From the NCBI RefSeq assembly GCF_032854445.1, contig NC_088295.1, positions 73,562,028 to 73,626,027 on the forward strand: a stretch of 64,000 nucleotides of DNA, given 5' to 3'. Positions within the stretch are counted from its first letter, which is position 1. Every line of letters starts with the position of its first letter. This DNA comes from Liolophura sinensis. Its lineage: Eukaryota; Mollusca; Polyplacophora; Chitonida; Chitonidae. Below, in pieces: positions 1-10,072 of this stretch. The translations under genes and the position numbers were made by a program. Below the pieces are notes generated by a model, which worked only from the letters and a program-made list of their open reading frames with translations, was not told the origin of the DNA and did not search any database.

Positions 1-756
1 TGAAGTTTCCTTAAGATGTATACAGCTCAGAATGATTCATTATGGTATTAAATTGTTTGCTCTGGTATCGACAATTATTCTAAGCTATAACTTGTCCCAC
101 ATGCAAGGTTTCACAAGTGTTCCTCTCTCACCAAGCCGGTCAGTTTAAGACATATATCATAATTTTTTTCGTTGGGGGAAGGAGGAGGAAGAGGAGCATA
201 ATCTTCTGATCAGATCAATACTTCCGAAAGGGGCATTAAATCGAAATATAAAATACTGAGTATTGCCATATGCATGATGCAATTTAGGGAACACAATATG
301 TACAATAGATTCTCCATTTACTATAAATATGACTTCAACCCGATCACTTCCGCATCTTTTGCGGGATATATTTATACGAATTCTCACAGGTCATACCAAG
401 TATGATATGCATGTGTCTTTGACTGAAGGACAAAGATCACTTGGGAAAAGACGTATCTCTAAACTATATGATAATTGTCACAGCAATGCCTGGTAACTCT
501 CAGTAAAGCGATCAAGGTCATGATACCTGGCCAATGTAAACTTACACAATGTAAACTGTACCAAAATATAGATGTACCTCAGTGCATGTCCAGATGACCT
601 GTTAATTCTATTATGATAATAAACAGAGCCTTTGCTTAGGCAGATGATCAGAGTGGAACTGTATCCGTCAACACTATGCATGATTGGATATGAGCCACAT
701 CAAGGCAGGAATTCACGTTAAGAAATCATATGAACAGTATCATCGTTCTACCGAAC
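1..756. repeat. Duplicated flank, copy 1 (paired with 8539-9227)
   Basis: This stretch aligns almost base for base with 8539-9227, starting at the first base of the window and ending at the shared CCGAAC near 751-756. Differences are scattered substitutions plus a few indels: about 60 bases near 398-470 are absent from the second copy, a short AAC-rich insertion exists only in the second copy, and about 20 bases near 660-680 exist only here. The second copy lies just upstream of the minus-strand GPCR gene, so this copy is probably the 5' flank of a related gene lying left of the window. That last step is inference. Confidence 0.9.
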
Positions 757-1639
757 ACAAGCGATCCGGGTATGATAACTTACCATCAGCATATACTATC
801 CTGCGCTGTATTCTACACAGCCCGGCTAGCTTCATCTAGCGGAAAAACACACTTGAACTTGCTTAGTCGACCACAGACAGAGCGTTTAATTTGCCGACAT
901 TTATACTGAGCTGAAAGTCATTTGTTTTAACCTTTATGAAAGCAGTTTCATATTTACTTTCCTCACATGTTTAATATGAAATGCGCATGGCCTCCTGTAC
1001 CATAGTGGAGAGTAAACATAATCGACAACTTAATCATCACCGTTTCTTTGCAATGTGTTTATCGATGATATAATGGGGAGAAATGCATTTGATAAACCCA
1101 TTTAACTTTATCGGTCTAATAGCCTCCAACCCAAAATGATATCAACGGAAGTAGAATGATCAGAAGATTAATTCAAATGTTATGTATAGTAAATATGTTT
1201 GATAATGTCTCTTTTGACGGATTGCATTCATTAACTGAAACAGATTTGAATGCTTCGCGAACTGATGATTTTTTAAAATAGTTATATAACAGTTCTATTG
1301 TCCCTCGTAATCTGTCTGCTTGAATAACATTTCAAGAACAAAGAACATTACAAGGAGACACCCCATGAATGGTAACCATTCTAAATTATGTAGCGAAACT
1401 GAAGAGGACCTTGTTTACTTCTGACATTCATGTAACCTTGGTCGGTTTTAGTTAACACAGAAACAGTTCATCATAAAATAATAGAAATTTAAGTCCCTGT
1501 GAGGAATAGTACATGTAGTATAGAGAGTGGAGAAATCCTTAGCGGAGACGTTCCTATACTATTCCTGTATACTTGACCGTTTAGAAGTTTCCAGACATTG
1601 TGGATACTTCGTCCATACACACTCACCACCATCTGCCCT
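757..1639. other. Intergenic DNA with no supported gene
   Basis: No open frame here looks like a protein. At 829-900 there is a block that resembles 2280-2340 (a CTAGCG...CAGACAGAGC pattern), so the degenerate repeat described for 1640-2340 has an outlying member here. Nothing else is recognised. Confidence 0.6.
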
Positions 1640-2340
1640 AGCCTGTTTAGTACACTGGCTGACTTCAGATAGCGTAAAAGCGCGATGGACTTGTTCAGCT
1701 TCCCGTAGACGCACATTAAACGTTTTGAACACCCATCATACACTGTAAGGCACAAGCTTGTTTGATTTAAAAACACATTTGACTCACTCCACTGTTCGTA
1801 GACGTAAAGTGAAAGTTGACAACACCCAGCATGAAGACTCGCTTCAGATTTGACTTGCTCGGCTGATCGCAGGCGGGGGGCCTCTGTGGTTAGCGCGCAA
1901 GCGCAGCGTAACGACCCAGGAGCCTCTTACCAATGCGGTCGCTGTGAGTTTAAGTCCAGCTCATGCTGGCTTCCTCCCCGGCCGTACGTGGGAAGGTCTT
2001 CCAGCAACTTGCTGATGGTTTCCGCCGGGCTCTGCCCGGTTTCCTGCCACCATAATGATGACCGCCGTCGTAGAAGTGAAATATTCTTGAGTACGGGGTA
2101 AAACACCAATCAAATAATTAAATAAATAAATAAATAAATAAATGAGCGGAGACGTAAAGTAAAAATTGACAACACCCAGCGTGAACTATACTACGATGTG
2201 AGGTAGGCTGACTCGCTTCAGATTTAACTTGATCAGCTGTTCATAGGTGTACACTGCAAGTTTTCAACATTCATCATTCGCTAGCGTAATAAATAGCATA
2301 CTTGACTTACTCCCTTGACCTTAGACAGAGCTTTCAGTCA
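1640..2340 (+). repeat. Degenerate tandem repeat split by a SINE
   Basis: The motif CGTAGACGTAAAGTGAAAG followed by TTGACAACACCCAGC, then CTTCAGATTTGACTTG, recurs in diverged form near 1655-1735, 1795-1870, 2145-2240 and 2230-2335. Spacing is roughly 90-100 bp once the SINE at 1875-2144 is discounted. It looks like an old minisatellite that later received the SINE. No coding function is apparent. Confidence 0.55.
1875..2144 (+). mobile_element. Full-length tRNA-derived SINE, family 1
   Basis: The 5' head GGGGGGCCTCTGTGGTTAGC and the downstream box B-like GAGTTTAAGTCC are the diverged RNA polymerase III promoter of a tRNA-derived SINE. The body reads through the family core (GGGCTCTGCCCGGTTTCC...CACCATAATG) to the tail GAAATATTCTTGAGTACGG and GTAAAACACCAATCAAAT, and ends in a run of AAAT units. 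The same order recurs at 52495-52770 (plus strand) and 10581-10825 (minus strand). Box A lacks the GGCTCAGTC stretch seen in the 52-kb copy, so this one is older and probably not transcribed. Confidence 0.9.
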
Positions 2341-3704
2341 CATGTGCATATGAGTTAGGTTTTGTACGTCTGTTTCCACTTTCACAGAGGCAAACGATGG
2401 GTGACTTAATATGGATGAGTCTGAGCAGGAAAATAGTATTTGAAATAGTAACAAGGCATTTGACATCGAAATTCTAATCTAAAATACACGAACAGCCTCA
2501 AACCAAACGACAGCAGGCTATGGATTCAGTGATTTGATATTACGTGGTAAATGTGTCTTTTCATGGAGTGAATTCATTAAAAATGTTATGAACGTGTAAC
2601 TTGATTTAACTTGATGCTGTAATCTGCCTCTTTGACAGATGGCATCAGAAGATGAAGATAAATCTTTGAATAACGTAAATAACACATAATTATACCATTA
2701 GACAAGTAATAGCACTGCAAATTGCATGTGGTTGAGTGGTAAGGTGTGCTACCACCATCCGCTGGCCCACAAATATCGAATTCAATCCCGGTCTTGCGCA
2801 GACAGTTCCTGAATTCTTCTCCACCTCAGTTCGTATTGTTTGTGTGATCATGGTGACAATGAATTGTGCACTGAATGAATGGCAGTGTTCGTGGGGCCGT
2901 TTACATGGTGGTTCGATGCAGATGTCTTTAGTTAATGCGTTGTGTTGTTCTGTACGTCACCCATATGTGAGAACGTTCCAAATGTTTGACTGGCATTTAG
3001 ATAATAAGTTATCAGTGTTTCAGATTCAATAAAAATGGATTTTGAACGCAGGATGTCAAACTAGGAAAATGATGAGGTATAAAATATAAAGGACATGACC
3101 CGACATGGGTTTGCATTGATAAGTTCTAGAAACAGGAAGATCCAAGTCTTTGGGCTGTGGAGTGAGTGGTGTAATTTCATGTTATTATCAACTCTGGAGA
3201 AGGATGTTTTGACATACATGCTCAAAACGTTGAGCACTGAGAGTTGTATATGTACATAGACGCTTTAACCATAATGGATTTTGAAGCTGTTCCAGAATAC
3301 ACGAGTCAACATGTATTCAACAAAGTCAACAACTATGGTTAATTTTGTTCGAAATAATTGGGCCTGAAAACTGACGTAAATGTGGATTAAAACCCCATGC
3401 TATCAGCCATGAAGACACAGTGTTACAGGAGTTGTATTCAAAGAAGCAAATGTAGAACTTTAATATAAATGGTCATGGTAAAAAAGGTAAGGCGAGATGA
3501 ATGAAAAGTCAGGGACAACTGAGTAATAATTGTCATCCAATTGAAACTTTATTTTAATCTTAATTTTTACTATCACCTTGAGCTGAAATGTATTAGATGT
3601 GCAGTTGATCGCACCCTTTATAGTAGCTATACAAAATCGGCATCAACTAAAGATGTAGTAAGCAAAACTCTTGAAGAACAAAGCATTTCAGAAAGAAAAA
3701 GACA

Positions 3705-3710
<6 letters not shown>
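2341..3710. other. Intergenic DNA, one possible SINE head
   Basis: Mostly unique AT-rich sequence. At about 2728-2800 there is a tRNA-like stretch (TGGTTGAGTGGTAAGGTG, then GAATTCAATCCCGG about 45 bases later) that could be the promoter head of a different tRNA-derived SINE. It does not fold as a full tRNA by eye. I see no supported gene in the rest. Confidence 0.4.

Positions 3711-3777
<67 letters not shown>
3711..3777. repeat. (TA)n microsatellite
   Basis: About 33 uninterrupted AT dinucleotides. Long TA tracts can extrude cruciforms and are usually length-polymorphic. The Tyr-Ile runs in open frames on both strands here come from the repeat and are not protein-coding. Confidence 0.97.
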
Positions 3778-3779
<2 letters not shown>

Positions 3780-3972
3780 AAACTGTTCCTTTGCTTTATA
3801 GAAAGTTGTGGCCATCGGCTCAGTCCAACTGCTGCCGTACAAAACCCTCGTTACCAAATATGGGTGTCGTCATTCAGATAACATTTGTGTACAAGAATTA
3901 ACATTTCCTTGAGGCAATTTGGCCTAGATTGTATACGTCCGGACTGATGACGTCAGTGACCAGATCTTATTT

Positions 3973-4167
3973 GTGGCTGCTGGGACATCCGAATCAGTCA
4001 ACTTTGTGTCTGCTGTTGATCACGACTTCCATAACACAGGCGAAATAGTGAAGTGTGTGATTACTTGTGAAAGTGGATATATGTTCCATGGTGCAGAACT
4101 GCTACACTCTTGTGAAGTCTTTGTCGTTGACTTAAATCCCAATGGCCTTTGTTGGGTGGGGAGATGA
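3973..4167 (+). pseudogene. Possible CCP/sushi-domain exon fragment
   Basis: The open frame contains VKCVITCESGYMFHGAELL followed shortly by HSC and a GLCW. The arrangement V-x-C-x-x-GY-x(4)-G...C resembles the second half of a CCP (sushi) domain, with the central two cysteines 15 residues apart. I see no ATG, no convincing flanking splice sites, no second domain and no neighbouring exon. It could be a degraded exon, an isolated exon of a gene whose other parts are too diverged to see, or a chance resemblance. Confidence 0.25.
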
Positions 4168-4219
4168 AATCAAGAGCCTTCGTCAGTGATAAACAATGCA
4201 CTTCATAGTATATTCATCC

Positions 4220-4600
4220 TTGTGAATTATATCGCCATGTTGGAATCAAAGCGCAACTGAGATACATATTTTGATTATCGACAACTCATATATACTCTAA
4301 CATAGTACACGATCTGAATACTGATTTCAATCATTCGCCTAGATCATTCTTTGCGTCTTTACAGCATCATTGAAAACTGTTGTCTGCTTATATTTACATG
4401 GTTGAGTCCTAGTTTATATTTGAATCTTGTATAATTTCGTATTTTTTGAGGATTTGTGGGATAATAGTCGTGTTGGGAATTGGCCTTGCAGTTATTGAGT
4501 TGGAACGCCCAGTTTGGTTGACGTGTGATATGCGATTGTCTGTTTTGAAGCATAGGTTCAGACATTATGAACATGAGATGATCCTGCTGTACGGCAATAA
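4220..4600 (+). repeat. Unclassified dispersed repeat, copy A
   Basis: Shares ordered blocks with 30980-31290 (GCGCAACTNAGATAC; CTGAATACTGATTT; CATTGAAAACTGTT) and with 41700-41940 (GAACGCCCAGTTTGGTTG and GATATGCGATTGTCTG equivalents). The blocks are in the same order and strand, so this is a diverged copy of one interspersed family. No protein frame or structural ends that would class it as LINE, LTR or DNA transposon can be seen. Confidence 0.7.
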
Positions 4601-4739
4601 AAAAATAACAGTAACATCACGTGCGATATACATGTAGCTGGGACGGTAAGTGAGCTAAGTCGTAATTGTGCTACTTTATGTGTTTAACTATTTATTTGAG
4701 TGTGGTATAGTGCCATACTCAAAAATGTTTCACTTGTAC

Positions 4740-4862
4740 TATGACGGTGACTTTCATATGGGTGAAAGAAAGCCGGGTGCCCGGGTTAAACTACCAATAA
4801 GTGATCGGTGGTTTAAGTGAAATATTCTTGAGTACGACGTAAAACACCAATCAAATAAACAA
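4740..4862 (+). mobile_element. Degenerate SINE with family-1 tail
   Basis: The 3' part, AAGTGAAATATTCTTGAGTA followed by CGACGTAAAACACCAATC, is the family-1 SINE tail. Upstream, the GTGAAAGAAAGCCGGGTGCC region looks like a diverged GGAGGAAACCGG core in the opposite sense, so the element is decayed or composite. The tRNA-like head is missing. Confidence 0.7.
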
Positions 4863-5179
4863 ATATATTATATTTTTGTGCTGTATTGCACATTCATAGC
4901 TTGAAGAAAAACACAACAAAGACTTCATGAGGCTGTTCTTTCTCCTTAGATGTTATTACAGTTTATCTAGAACACAAGTCCTGCTTGATCGTGGGAGATC
5001 TATGGGGATATACTATGTACGTATATGTATATATATATTCCTCTTATCCCGTGGCTATGACCTATACAAACATGGATCAATTTTAATATCACCACTGCAC
5101 AAATACATACTTTATGCTTTTTTGTTTTATAGCAAGTTACTGCGTAAGGACCTTTTATTGTTAAACATACTGTGTTGTA

Positions 5180-5206
5180 AACTACCAGGCAAAAGAAAGG
5201 TTTCAC
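5180..5206 (+). repeat. Left terminal inverted repeat of Tc1-like element
   Basis: Begins AACTACCAGGCAAAAG and ends GGTTTCAC. Over 27 bases it is the exact reverse complement of 6705-6731. It is preceded by the TA target dinucleotide. Confidence 0.95.
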
Positions 5207-5445
5207 CCACTTCTTGAGCCCATAAAACAAAAACAAAGTCAGATATAAGAATTAAGAAGATTGGTTTATAAACAGGAATCATTGTGAAATATTCTCTCAA
5301 AAAGGCTTTAAAATATTGGCATTCAATTGGCCACAAAACACAATGAAAGAGACAAGGGGTCAGAAGAAAAAATTACACAAATGTAAAGTTAACTGGCAAG
5401 TGCATGTAAAGTCACAGTATCCACAGAAATGAAGGACTACAGTCA

Positions 5446-6456
5446 TCAGTAGCAAGTGTGGCCACCCTGGGCATCAATGCATGCAAGCACACGCCTCCGT
5501 ATTGACGTCGTCCGTCGCCGGATGACGTCAGCTGGGGTAACGTTCCATAGGTTTAACAGAGCTTGCTCAAGTTCCTGTTGGTTAGTTGGAGGAGGCACCA
5601 ACTGTCTCAAACGGCGGTCAAGGTGATCCCAGAGATGGTCAATGGGGTTCATGTCTGGTCAGTTGGCTGGCCAGGGCAACACGATGACGTTTGCGGTCTC
5701 GAGGTAGTCTGTAAAAATGCGGGCAGTGTGAGGTCTTGCGTTGTCGTGTTGCAAGATCGATCCTTTTGGCTGTCATTAAAGGAAAGGAACGACGACAGGT
5801 CTCAGTACCTCATCAAGGTATCGCTGGCCAGTCAGATTACCTCGCACAATAACCAGCTGCGTCTTCATTTGGTCACAAATCCCTCCCCAAACCATGACGC
5901 CTCCGCCTCCAAACGGATAAACCTCTCTTACGCAGTTTGGCGCGAGACGCTCGCCTCTTCGTCGGAAAACTCGAACTCTGCCATCGTTCCTGAATAGACA
6001 GAACCTGCTCTCGTCTGTAAACAGCACTCTCGCCCAGTCACGTCGCTGCCACCGACGTACAATACGTGCCCATCGCAATCTGCGTTGACGGTGTAAAAGG
6101 GTCAAGGCCATCCTACGGAAGGGGCGGTAAGGTCGTAAACCAGCTGAACGAAGACGAAGCAGTGTTGTCCTGGGTCTGATGACATGGCCTAGTGCCGTCC
6201 CCGCTGTTGACGTCGCCGTGACGAATCGGTTTCGGAGGTGGATCTGCCGGATGTAGCGATCTTCAGCCGCAGTTGTTACCCTCGGTCTTCCCGATCTTGG
6301 TCTGTCTTGGGTCTGGCCTGTCTGCTGATAGCGTATCAACAACCTCCTGATGGTGGTTTGGCTGCAGTTGAACGTTCTTGCAATGTGACGTTGCGAGACT
6401 CCCATGGTGGACATACCGATGGCCTGGCCTCGTTGCGCTTGCGTAAGTCTTGGCAT
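5446..6456 (-). pseudogene. Tc1-like transposase pseudogene
   Basis: A DDE transposase that would excise and insert the surrounding element at TA sites. The frame most likely starts at the methionine at 6456 (MPRLTQAQRGQAIGM), a typical Tc1 start, although an upstream in-frame ATG exists at 6543. In order it shows helix-turn-helix DNA-binding domains, an RPRSGRPR AT-hook-like motif, the first catalytic Asp in FTDESRF, the second in LQHDNARPHTAR, and the third position in NPIDHLWD. Spacing gives DD34D where Tc1 elements usually have DD34E. TAA at 5776-5778, TGA at 5773-5775 and TGA at 5659-5661 interrupt an otherwise single continuous frame of 336 positions. No frameshift is needed to read it, so decay is by point mutation. 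The final stop is TGA at 5446-5448. Confidence 0.93.
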
Positions 6457-6704
6457 ACTGTTGGTGTTTTTTCGGTCACTGAATGTCTGCCCTTTCGAGC
6501 AAGAGTATTTATGCAACATTACCGCACGTGCATCACGAGCCATGCCTCAAAAGGACGTTTTGCATGTTATCGCAATTTCACAATTCCAATTGCTGCGTTC
6601 GTGACGATGCGCTCTGGTAGAGGAAACGATGCAGTCATACACCATGTCCTGCTTAGAATCAAATCCGGAACCGCGCTTTTATTTTTTTTATGACAAAAAA
6701 TACC

Positions 6705-6731
6705 GTGAAACCTTTCTTTTGCCTGGTAGTT
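6705..6731 (-). repeat. Right terminal inverted repeat of Tc1-like element
   Basis: Exact inverse of 5180-5206, ending CCTGGTAGTT and followed by TA at 6732-6733. It is the end nearer the transposase start codon. Confidence 0.95.
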
Positions 6732-6733
6732 TA

Positions 6734-7127
6734 GATTACGTATGGATTTGACACATTGGATATTACACACGTATGGTTTTCCGTTTCCGACATCATTAAA
6801 AAGTTCCGACTGTTATTTTCAGGTGAATATATATCTATTCTTTAGAGATTGTGGTAATAATTTTATCAATAGAACAATAAATAACACTGTTGATCAAGCA
6901 ATAAGCTTAGTATAAGGCGATAGCATGGGTACTCCCCAACACGAAGAAATCTTTAAGTGTCAATACTTCGCATGTGGTAAAAAGCTACACAAACAGCTTG
7001 GTTGCTGGGTTTGCTCCGGAGTGTCTACGCGTTTTGTATTATACAATACAAAATATGCAAATACACTTTTGCGCAATGTTCTTGTTAAACACACAGTTAT
7101 GTAATGAATGATAAAGGCTCCAGCCAT
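6734..7127. other. Spacer between Tc1 element and GPCR stop codon
   Basis: Unique AT-rich DNA that must hold the 3' untranslated region of the minus-strand GPCR gene. I do not see a clear AATAAA on the minus strand close to the stop, so the polyadenylation site is not assigned. Confidence 0.5.
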
Positions 7128-8297
7128 TTAATTTATGTTTCTGTGTACTTGGTCTTCCTTGGACACTTCAGAACTTAACTTGGACATTTGGGTATCAAGA
7201 CCAGATTCTCCTCGAGATGAAATACTTGCGTTTTTCGCTTTAACACGTATACGCTTCAGGCATTTGTCGCACCCAAAAACTTCCAGACACTTACGACGAA
7301 ATTTTCGGCCACTCAAAAAGTAAAAGAAAAAGTTAAAAGCATGATTGAACTCATTTAAAGTATGGACAACTTCGCGCACCAAGTAGTAAATTGCTAGCTC
7401 TCTCGCTTCTGTAGGCCGAGCTTGGTGTCGGTCCACAAGATAGAAAATGGTTATAGGCAGTTGAAGAATGACAAAGGCTACAGATACCGTTACCAGCATA
7501 ACAGACAAATTAATGTGCTGTTGTGACACTGGGGGTCTAGATGAATTGGCAGTGTCACCCCTCAAAAGGTGAGTATTCATGGCCTCTCGACGCACTTTGG
7601 CTGATTTGTTTAGTTTCACAATGATGCCGCTATTCAGAAAAATAAGGATCAAGCAAGGGAGTAGAGACAACAAGAGCAAATCAACCCAAGTTATTATCCT
7701 GGAGACATCCTGAAGGGACGGTTCTTCTCCGCAGTAGATATAACCGTCGTCTATTACCTCGATATAGAGCCACAGAGCGAACGAGGCGTGAATCAGTAAA
7801 ACGAAAGCCGTTATTAAAAGGGCTAGGACAGATTTCTTCAGGCTGAAAACTCGGGATATTTTGAAAGGAAAGAAGACGGCCACGAAACGTTCCAGGGTCA
7901 TGAGAACCACCGTCCAGTTTGCCACAGGTGTCGTAAAGTTCATGAGAAAGTGTAGTGCTTTACATCCACCGTTACCGAGAGGAACTTTATAGCGGGTCAG
8001 CTGAGTGTAGAGAAAATTGAATATTATGCATAAGGTGTCTGTGACGCCCAGGTATGTCACAAACAAAACCAGAGATGTAAATGTTTTCATTTTTCTCACG
8101 GTGATAATCACAGCTCCGTTGCCCAAAACAGCCACCAGTAAGGCTATCCATGGCGTTGTTCTGTTGAGCCATGCGGCGGCCCAGTATTCCGCGTAGCTTT
8201 CCAGTTCTTGAGCACTAGAGTTGTCCGCACCATCAGCTGACAAACTGCTGTTGTAACCCATTAAAGATGTATTAGGGTATGTTTGTTCTGATGCCAT
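7128..8297 (-). CDS. Rhodopsin-family (class A) peptide-type GPCR, single exon
   Basis: A 389-aa seven-transmembrane receptor in one uninterrupted exon. The ATG at 8297 sits in a strong Kozak context (GACCATGG). The N-terminal ~48 residues carry four N-glycosylation sequons (N9, N16, N26, N45). TM1 has the GN motif (N60), TM2 the conserved Asp (D87), TM3 starts at C112 and ends in ERF (136-138) in place of DRY, C189 in loop 2 can pair with C112, TM5 has P214, TM6 has LQLP (P281), and TM7 has NHAFNFFFY (318-326) in place of NPxxY. Helix 8 (SGRKFRRKCLEVFGC) and a Ser-rich tail with possible kinase sites follow. This pattern is typical of the large lineage-specific neuropeptide-receptor-like families of lophotrochozoans (FMRFamide-receptor-like and orphan groups). 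The ligand cannot be inferred. It acts at the plasma membrane through heterotrimeric G proteins. Confidence 0.93.
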   Translation of the reverse strand: MASEQTYPNTSLMGYNSSLSADGADNSSAQELESYAEYWAAAWLNRTTPWIALLVAVLGNGAVIITVRKMKTFTSLVLFVTYLGVTDTLCIIFNFLYTQLTRYKVPLGNGGCKALHFLMNFTTPVANWTVVLMTLERFVAVFFPFKISRVFSLKKSVLALLITAFVLLIHASFALWLYIEVIDDGYIYCGEEPSLQDVSRIITWVDLLLLSLLPCLILIFLNSGIIVKLNKSAKVRREAMNTHLLRGDTANSSRPPVSQQHINLSVMLVTVSVAFVILQLPITIFYLVDRHQARPTEARELAIYYLVREVVHTLNEFNHAFNFFFYFLSGRKFRRKCLEVFGCDKCLKRIRVKAKNASISSRGESGLDTQMSKLSSEVSKEDQVHRNIN

Positions 8298-8538
8298 GGT
8301 CAGTTGCCAGCACGATCAATATGTAATCGCCTACGAAGGGTTAAAACAGAATTCGTTAAGTCCTTGGTCACACTTATCCGAACTACTTTTCATTCGTCGA
8401 AGCTGAGTAAGTGTTGTTTCTGTCTACAAAGGCGGAACCTGCAAGAGATAGGACACTGTGATTGACTATCACTGATTATGATGTTGTCAGATATTTACAG
8501 GAGAATAGCCAGTCATTGGCCGTACTGAAGTAACACTT
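8298..8538 (-). promoter_or_regulatory. GPCR 5' leader or proximal flank
   Basis: Unique in this window, lying between the GPCR start codon and the duplicated flank. It probably contains the 5' untranslated region. No upstream ATG in frame with the receptor is evident, and no splice signal is confirmed. Confidence 0.4.
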
Positions 8539-9227
8539 TGAAGTTTCCTTAAGATGTATACAGCTCAGAATGATTCATTATAGTATTAAATTGTTTGCTC
8601 TAGTATCGACAATTGTTCTAAGCTATAACTTGTCCCACATGCAAGGTTTAACAAGTGTTCCTCTCTCACCAAACCGATCAGTTTAAGACATATATCATAA
8701 TTTTTTTCGTTGGGGGAAGGAGGAGGAAGAGGAGCATAATCTTCTGATCCGATCAATACTTCCGAAAGGGGCTTTAAATAGAAATATAAAATGCTGAATA
8801 TTGCCATATGCATGAAGCAATTTAGGGAACACAATATGTACAATAGATTATAACAACAACAATTTACTATAAATATGACTTCAACCCGATCAATTCCGCA
8901 TCTTTTGCGGGATATATTTATACGAATTCTCACAGGTCATACCAAGTGATACCAAATGATAATTATCACAGCAATACCTCGTAACTCACGGTAAAGCAAT
9001 CAAGATGATGATACCTGGCCATTGTAAACTTACACAATGTAAACTGTACCAAAATAGATGTACCTCAGTGCATGCTCAGATGACCTGTTAATTCTTTGAC
9101 TATGATAATAAACAGAGCCTTTGCTTAGGTAGATGATCAGAATGGAACTGCATGATTGGATATGAGCCACATCAAAGCACGAATTCGCATTAAAGAATCA
9201 TATGAACAGTATCATCGCCCTGCCGAA
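8539..9227. repeat. Duplicated flank, copy 2 (GPCR upstream region)
   Basis: Partner of 1-756, beginning TGAAGTTTCCTTAAGATG and ending at CCGAAC. It starts about 240 bases upstream of the GPCR start codon. High similarity, with small indels and no transposon-like ends, argues for segmental duplication over an interspersed element. Confidence 0.9.
8911..8922 (-). promoter_or_regulatory. Candidate TATA box upstream of GPCR
   Basis: On the minus strand this reads TATAAATATATC, about 615 bases upstream of the GPCR start codon. The same sequence is preserved in the duplicated copy at 365-376. Preservation in both copies and correct orientation support a promoter role. AT-rich background makes chance possible. 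Confidence 0.35.
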
Positions 9228-10072
9228 CGTTGCACAGTGGTATTGTGCCCAGCCGCCAGCCAATGGTATTAAAGCTGCGGATTCATCTTCGATATAGGAC
9301 AGGGACTTTCTAGATTTCCATTTCTCACTGTACATTTGTATACCCAGTTATCCTTCACTAATATAGTTACAAGGTCAAAATTTTTCTTGACAAATTAAAT
9401 TCTGGATAAGTTATTGTAGAACAAATTTCAGGTAAAGTAATGGAAAGGAACATATGATTGAAGTTTTGACACAAGTTTAAGATCGTTTGGTGATCCCGCG
9501 GCCTAGCCTGTACATCACACTGGGGAAAATTCGTCAATACCTCGTTAAAAGTGATTTTGCACGAGCACAGTTTAATCATGTCAGTGAAATAACCATCATG
9601 GTTCAAGTATAATATATGGTTCAACAATTATTCAAATAAGTACGTAAATAAATAAATACATTAACTGTATTAAATGTACCAAATTAGAAACTTTTCGCTT
9701 TATGTAACACTTATATATATTATATGAAACACAATATATTAGTTTCATGACGCAGCATGGTTGATAGATTTCATGCAGTGAACATAGATCTTGCACACAG
9801 GGTGTCAGACGATTGTGAAATTAATTTTTGAGTCACCTTCACCGCTGTATGGATTGTGGTAGATAAAAACGGGATGCAATATTTATTACCCATTAGTGGT
9901 GTTATTCCCAACTGTTCCAGTTTCCAGGCAAGAGATAAATATAAATTTGTTATAATACGTCAGAAATTTCTTTTCATGGATGTTTCATTATCCGTTTTGA
10001 AGCCTTTTGGGAGTTTAAAAATAAGAGACATTGTCGGCTTTGAAAAGGAATAGTGAAGTCTCCAAACGTAGA
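9228..10072. other. Intergenic DNA with no supported gene
   Basis: AT-rich unique sequence with short AAAT runs near 9640. The open frames are short and show no recognisable motif. Confidence 0.6.

Larger units (their letters stand above)
5180..6731 (-). mobile_element. Tc1-like (Tc1/mariner) DNA transposon, 1552 bp
   Basis: A Tc1-type element bounded by 27-bp inverted repeats (5180-5206 and 6705-6731), with TA dinucleotides immediately outside (5178-5179 and 6732-6733), as expected for the TA target duplication of this superfamily. Its length of about 1.55 kb is normal for Tc1. The interior holds one minus-strand transposase frame of normal length with three stop codons. The ends are intact enough that trans-mobilisation by a live relative is conceivable, but this copy cannot encode an active enzyme. 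Confidence 0.95.

Noticed and set aside
3541-3857. Frames with long Tyr-Ile runs on both strands
   Set aside because: Produced by the (TA)n microsatellite.
5563-6693. Plus-strand frames of 144 and 151 codons
   Set aside because: Antisense shadows of the Tc1-like transposase.
157-8933. Minus-strand frames sharing an RIRINISRKRCG start at 387 and 8933
   Set aside because: Shared only because the DNA is duplicated. The initiating codon is GTG and the frames diverge by indels without preserving a protein.
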